The notes beneath the pieces were generated by a model that worked only from the letters and a program-made list of their open reading frames with translations, searched no databases and had not been told where the DNA came from. From contig NW_027118693.1 of assembly GCF_036417845.1 (NCBI RefSeq), forward strand, positions 5,032,001 through 5,096,000: 64,000 nucleotides of DNA. Reading direction: 5' to 3'. This DNA comes from Apteryx mantelli. Lineage: Eukaryota > Chordata > Aves > Apterygiformes > Apterygidae. Position numbers and translations under genes: made by a program. This document shows, piece by piece, positions 59,081 to 64,000 of this stretch (position 1 is its first letter; each line of letters begins with the position of its first letter).

Positions 59081-60124
59081 TGAATGGAAAGACCGTGGGC
59101 ACAGAGACAGTCTCTGCCTGTCCTGCAGGCTGCTCTGCTGGTGGGCGAGGGACAGAGCCCTTGGCCATCCCCACGCTCCCTTGTCCTCCTCTGCCTCTGA
59201 GCAGGACATGGCCTGGGTCCAGACAGGGCCCCGCTCACGGCCCCAGCGCAGGTTGCTCCCTGCAAAGGGTGAAACCCCGACATTCCCAGCATGGAGCTGA
59301 CGCCAAAGCAGCATCCAGAGCCCAGACGGCCCCAGAGCCATCAGCCCTCCCTGGCCCAGCCACAGGGCCCTGAGCAGGGCTGCTCACCCTGCCCCACTGC
59401 CCCCCATGCTCCCCTTTCCCCCCATGCCTTTCCCACCGCCGGCCTTTGCAGTTGCATGTGCCTGGTCTGCCCACTTGCCTTCAGCACAGTCATGGTTGCA
59501 CTGGAAGCCCATGAAAATCCTGGTGCTCCTGCCCTCAATCTGGCATCCACCCCACATCTGGAGCCTGGCCAGACAAAAAGACATCACCTGTCCAGTGCCC
59601 TGGCCGTGCAGCTGAGGGCAGGGGTCTTCACCCCAATTTCCCTGCTCCTCCCCCTGCTCCCGGCACATCTGCTGCTGTTGTGCCCACGTCAAACCCTCCT
59701 GCTGCCAGACTGTGCGGGGGCCCAGGGCAGCTCCAGCTCCCCTGAGGGCTGCGCTGAAGCCTTTCAGGAGCGGGCTGAGGTGGGGCTGGCACCACCAGGG
59801 TGGGTTGGGAGAGGGCAGCTCCCCTCTGGCACGCTGGGGCTGGGGATGAGGCTGGGGCTGGGCACAGCTTTTCCCTGGGGATCTCCATGGCGAGTCGCTC
59901 CGTGGGATCCTCCAGCTCTGCCCTGGCAGCAGCACCAGCGCTCAGGGTGCCGGGGGGAAGTGCAGAGAGGGTGGAAGGGGGCCGGGCTGGCCTGGGGGAG
60001 CATCGAGACCTTGTCCGTGCACGCAGGGATGGAGTGAGGAAAGGCAGAGCTCAGGTGGAGCTGGAAGCAGCGAGGGAAGGGGAGGGCAAGGAGAAGGCCT
60101 CCTGCCAGTGCAGCCACAGCAAAG

Positions 60125-60245
60125 GGCAGGCAGCTAAGGAAAATGTGGGCCTGCTGCTGAGTGGGGCAGGGCCCTAGTGACCTCGGGCATGGAAAGGGCT
60201 GGGGTATTAAATGCCCTTCTTGTCTCAACTTTCCCAGGGAAGCTC
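60125..60245 (+). repeat. CR1 LINE ORF2 fragment
   Basis: Sense CR1 wording: aaggaaaatgtgggcctgctgctgagtggggcagggccc, then ggcatggaaagggctggggtatt and tgcccttcttgtctc, the stretch before the reverse transcriptase. It lies in the part of copy B that replaces the CCDC116-like exons. Confidence 0.75.
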
Positions 60246-60704
60246 TGCCTGAGGCCTCCCAGTTCCCCAGGCAGAGTCTGGGGAGACTAAGCACCCGGCC
60301 CCCACCGAGTGCAGGCTGTTCCCCACATGGGGGTCAGCAGAAAGCTGTGCTCCGGGATCTGTTGGGGTCTGGTGCAGAAGAGAGGCCACGCAAGGCTGCC
60401 CTTTTCCCCTCCGTTGGGATAGGGAGACCTGCAGGAGGACAGAGCTGGCCATGCACCACCCCACAGCTGCGGTGAGCAGCCAGCGCTGGAAAGGGGTGAT
60501 GTGAGGGTCTGGTGTGGGACGATGGCCCTGGGGCAGCTTCCCCAGTGTCTCCATGCAACTGGGCTGGGCTCTTCTCTTCTTCACCCTCTGTGTCCTCATG
60601 CCTTTCCCAGGAGACCTGCATTTGCCCTGCCAGCACACTGCTGTGTGCTCCCACACTGCCCGTTCACACACAGGAGCTGAATGGCAGCATTTTTCCTCCC
60701 CCAC

Positions 60705-61240
60705 GGCTGTGTGTGCCTGTGCCAGGCTGAGGTATTTGGTGTGCGTCTCTCAGGGGAAGGTAGCAGGTGGGGGAGGCTGCAAGAGATGGTGAGGATGCAG
60801 CGCAGTGGGTTCTGGGGTTGGGGGCATTGTCTGCACCTGAGGAGCACCTCAGAGAGGCCATGACTTATAGATACCATCCAAAGCCACTGCCTCCACCAGC
60901 TTAGACATGTAGCTGGGTGAGAGGTGAAGCCGCTCTAGGTTTCTATGTGAGATTGCTCTTTTGCAAAGATTGTGATTTTTCCAAGAGGAAAACCACTGCT
61001 GCACCAAACTGCGCTCCCAGGGAATGTGTTCCAGGAGGCCTGTGAGGAGAATTTCACCCTCCAAGCATGCTGCAAATAGGAAAATGCCCTCCAGGCTCAA
61101 ACACCTACAGGTATCTGCTACATGGAGACTTCCCCTTTGCAACCATCTGTGCTATTTACAGCTACTTTCACAGGGGCTGATGTCTCCAAATGACGAGGGC
61201 TTGTTTTCTTTGGATTTCTTTGCATACCACAGGCTGGATC
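60705..61240 (-). other. Block shared with 10665-11220
   Basis: Colinear with the 5' flank of the CCDC116-like gene when read on the minus strand. Here the minus frame 60849-61142 is open for 98 codons, but the equivalent frame in the other copy is closed earlier, so coding is uncertain. Function not recognised. Confidence 0.55.
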
Positions 61241-61329
61241 ACGCAGTCTCCTTCAGTCTCAGGTCAGAGGGGGTGTTCCCCAAATCCCCATTGCAGGTGG
61301 GGAAGCCTCAAAGGGCTGGGGATGCCTGG

Positions 61330-61520
61330 CTGGAGAGCAGCTCTGCAGCAAAGGCCCTGACAGCCCTGGTGGACAAGGCAAGCAGGAGTCCCCAGTGTGG
61401 CTGGGTAGCAAGGGCCACCACTGCTGCCTGGGTTGCATTAGCAAGAGTGCAGCTGGCAGGGTGAGGGACGGGGTTGCTCCCCTCTGCTGTGCACTGGGCT
61501 CTGGGCCCATTCTGGAGATC
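61330..61520 (+). repeat. CR1 LINE fragment
   Basis: Decayed sense CR1 ORF2 3' sequence: ctggagagcagctctgcagcaaaggccctgac, agccctggtggacaaggc, and tgggttgcattagcaagagtg, matching the usual CR1 order. Confidence 0.65.
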
Positions 61521-62119
61521 CCCACTACCAGACAGGCACACTGATAGGCACCACACCAGCAAGCGTGGGACTCAGGATGGTGCAGCCCATAGAAGAGGGG
61601 TTTGCTCTGGGGTGCTCCCCAAGAGATTAGCAACCCCAGGAGCACCATGGCCAGAGTCACCACACTATGGGATTGCTGGAGCCGTCTAATGACCACATAA
61701 GAGCTGAGTGAAGCTAGTCAGCAAAGGAGAAGTGACACCGCAGACTCACACTATAAGCATCTAGGTAGTGTGCAATTTTGCACTGGGTTATCTGTTGAAC
61801 ATCCATACTGATGGGACACCCCTGATGCCAACTGCCAGGGAGACCCTGAACCATCTCGGGGCAGCTTGAGCGTGGTGAGAACAGCCTGGGGAAACCTATA
61901 CCGGAGGGGTGGCCCATAAGGACAAGGAAAGGGCGAGAACGGTCATTGTACTGTGCATTTGAGAATGGTCATCGTACCGTGCATCCATGGCTTAACCATA
62001 GAGCTCTGATATTCTATTCTCTTTTTAGGTCTTTACTATACTTTTTAGCTTTGTTGTACTTGCAGATTGACTGGTGTTAATTGTTTAGAGTTGTCCAGTG
62101 TCTGTCATATGTCTAGAAC

Positions 62120-62440
62120 TGCTCAGCTGCCTAAAGAGAGGGTGTTGAGAGGATGGAGCCAGAGTCTTCCCAGAGGTGCCCAGGGACAAAACAAGAGGCA
62201 GCAGCACCAGCTGCAGTAAGCAAAATTCCCATCTGAGAGAAGACAAAATTTCCCAGGCATTATTAGTGTGGCCAAGTGCTGGAACGAATACCCTATGTCA
62301 TGGGGGAATCCTTCCTTGCACATGGTCAATCCTTGACATCACAAGGAGGCCCAGAGACACCTGAGCTAGTCAGCTCCACTCTGAGCAGGAGGTTTGACCA
62401 GACATCTCCAGAAATCCCTTCCCACCTAAGCTAGCCTGTG
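62120..62440 (+). repeat. CR1 LINE tail fragment
   Basis: Sense CR1 tail: ggatggagccagagtcttcccagaggtgcccagggacaaaacaagaggca, then caagtgctggaac and tttgaccagacatctccagaaatcccttcccacct at the 3' end. Confidence 0.78.
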
Positions 62441-62705
62441 ACACATCAGACTGGTTTTCTATCCTGCTCCGTCTGCCTTCATTGCCATTCTCTGCACACG
62501 AGGATTTCTGTCACCATTTGCCTGAGGATCACCAAGGATTGCTGGGGAAAAAAAGCTTCAGCAACTTTTATTCAAAGCAGGAGGCAGCATGGACTCTGCT
62601 CCAAGCTGAAGGCCTTCAGCATGATGCCTTGCAGCTCTCTTGCTCTCCCTCTTTGTGCTGTGCACCTAGAGGTGCAGCCCCAACCTCAGGGTGCCTGTCT
62701 GGCAC

Positions 62706-64000
62706 CTGCATCCTCGTAGAGTCCCTCTCCCTGCTGTGCAACACAGCCGCAAGGGAAAGCTCTGCACAGAGCCCGCAGCGCTCTCCTGAGGAGCGATGTC
62801 CGTCGCCTGGGAGCTGGGGTGTCCGGGAGGGCAGCGATGCCTGTGGGGAGAAGGAGAGCTGTGAGCGAGAGCCTGTGCGGGCTTGATCCCTGCCCCTGCT
62901 GAGGCCGGGCTGACCGTGGCTGGGGCACAGCGACTCTCTCCAGTGCCTCTGAAGGAGGCAGGCAGGCAGGGCTGCGCACCCCTGGCCTCGCTGGGGTTCA
63001 CACCATCCCCAGGAAACTCTCAGCTCAGCCGTGCTGGAGACATACCTGTGTTGACCTCTGCCGTCTCAGTGGAGGACAGGCGTGGACTTCCAGCACCTCT
63101 GTGCTCAGAGGCAACCTGCATGGAGAAAGAAATCCAGCCTGTTTGTATGCAGTCAGCTTGCGACGACTGGAGTAATGCTGCCAAAAGCCGCAACATCCCA
63201 GGGGAGGGGACCTGCAGCTGGCACGCCAATGGGACAGTGCTCATCATATGGACATCACAGTGGTGCCGGGCTGGAGGCCATGGCAGGCTGATGGAGCCAG
63301 CTGGGTGCATGGCAGAAGGGGTCTTGCTGGCTGGTTGTGTGATGTGTCTGGTGCTGGGCTGCCCCTTCCCTCCTTGCTCTGTAGCTGTGCCCAGGGCAGA
63401 CACCAGGGCAGGGGGTGGAGGGGACATGAGGCCTTGTGCACAGGGTATGGTCACCTCAGGGAGGCTGAAAGGCAGAGGCCTGGCCATGTCACCCATGGGA
63501 CACAATGCAGGGGGCAAAGGGCTGAGGATGAGAGCTTGGCACCGTGGGCAGGTGGGGTTGGTGGCCCCTGGGAGGGGGCAGCTCTCCTCACCCACTGCGC
63601 CCACCCCCAGGCTCACGCATCCGGCTCTGTTTGGTGGTGAGCGCTGACCCTGCACTCCTGTCTCACCTGGTGCCGAGGGCCTCTGGCCAAGGGAGAAGCC
63701 TCCAGGCTGGCTCCCAGGGGCACTGGTGGGGCGAGAGGCACACTGCCGGGGTCACTGGCTGCCCCTCTGGTAGCTGCTCTGTTGGTGCTGGGGGGCGAGC
63801 GGGGCAGGGGGCTCTTGGCAGCAGCTCCCAACTCTGCCTCCTTGCTTGACACAATGTCCTCTTGGATCTTAGAAATGCAGGAGGTCTCCACTTTTAAAAC
63901 CTCTTCATCCTGTGCTTCTTCTTCAGACAGGTCCACTTCTTCACTGTGCATCCCTTCGGACACTCTCTTCCCTGCTCCCTCCTCTGGCTCCTTCTTGAGG
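62706..64000 (-). CDS. Unrecognised multi-exon gene, part, running off the right edge
   Basis: Three minus-strand exons with compatible phases: 63667 to beyond 64000 (donor CAG/GTGAGA, phase 0), 63046-63115 (acceptor ccatgcag, donor ACAG/GTATGT, ends phase 1) and 62706-62840 (acceptor ctccccacag, weaker donor GCAG/GTGCCA). The first is open to the window edge and starts acidic (KKEPEEGAGKR, then EEVDLSEEEAQDEEV), then turns proline- and alanine-rich. The third is basic with LLRRALRALCRAF and a cysteine pair. No signal peptide, membrane segment or known domain was seen. It lies upstream of, and in the same direction as, the block equivalent to the CCDC116-like 5' flank, so it could be a neighbour or 5' exons of that gene. 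Coordinates are exon-chain limits; introns are included. Confidence 0.45.

Larger units (their letters stand above)
50590..61240 (+). repeat. Older inverted duplication, copy B
   Basis: Plus-strand partner of copy A. In place of the 6.8 kb with the CCDC116-like exons it has only about 1.06 kb (59647-60705) with a CR1 fragment. It also carries about 105 bases at 58509-58613 that both palindrome arms lack. Similarity to the arms between 56.4 and 59.6 kb is very high by eye, but is much lower between 50.6 and 52.2 kb. Confidence 0.8.

Noticed and set aside
59291..60037. 248-codon plus-strand frame rich in proline and glycine
   Set aside because: Crosses the point at 59646 where homology to the other copies ends; no domain, and the same stretch is open on the other strand.
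1..64000. CRISPR arrays, bacterial operons, tRNA or rRNA genes
   Set aside because: None seen; the sequence is vertebrate-like, with introns, CR1 elements and OR genes.

Overview
The window looks like avian nuclear DNA. The evidence is many CR1 (chicken repeat 1) LINE fragments, intronless odorant-receptor genes of the bird-expanded OR14-like (gamma-c) type, GT-AG introns and no prokaryotic gene layout. The species cannot be told from the sequence. It is an olfactory receptor (OR) cluster built by two nested inverted duplications.

1-21.7 kb is a young palindrome. Bases 1-9292 are the near-perfect reverse complement of 12414-21706, around a 3.1 kb spacer (9293-12413), and arm 1 runs off the left edge. 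Each arm carries an OR14-like gene (arm 1: C-terminal half only, cut by the window; arm 2: 21165-22100, minus, full length) and the last two exons of a gene I recognise tentatively as CCDC116-like. The first recognisable coding exon of that gene lies in the spacer, so only the plus-strand copy (11776-16226) has all three exons. Both copies share the same in-frame TAG.

22-31 kb is 5' flank of the arm 2 OR gene. It belongs to an older inverted duplication: about 10.7-29.2 kb corresponds, reversed and with indels, to about 50.6-61.2 kb, which holds a third OR14-like gene (55511-56446, plus, intact). This older copy lacks the CCDC116-like exons.

31-35 kb is a nest of CR1 fragments in both orientations. 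35-50 kb holds one intact OR6-like receptor gene (38479-39426, plus) with a plausible TATA box, 5'UTR intron and poly(A) signal, an OR pseudogene with a large internal deletion (about 42.6-43.0 kb, minus), a broken retroviral gag-like remnant (about 47.3-47.9 kb, minus) and a degenerate tandem repeat of about 65 bp that switches orientation (about 49.56-50.25 kb).

61-64 kb contains CR1 fragments and, at the right edge, a minus-strand chain of exons with compatible phases from an unrecognised gene that continues outside the window.

The OR products would be seven-transmembrane, G-protein-coupled receptors of olfactory neurons. The rest of the window is mostly duplication by-product and transposon debris. 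All homology statements come from reading the sequence by eye; no alignment or database search was run.
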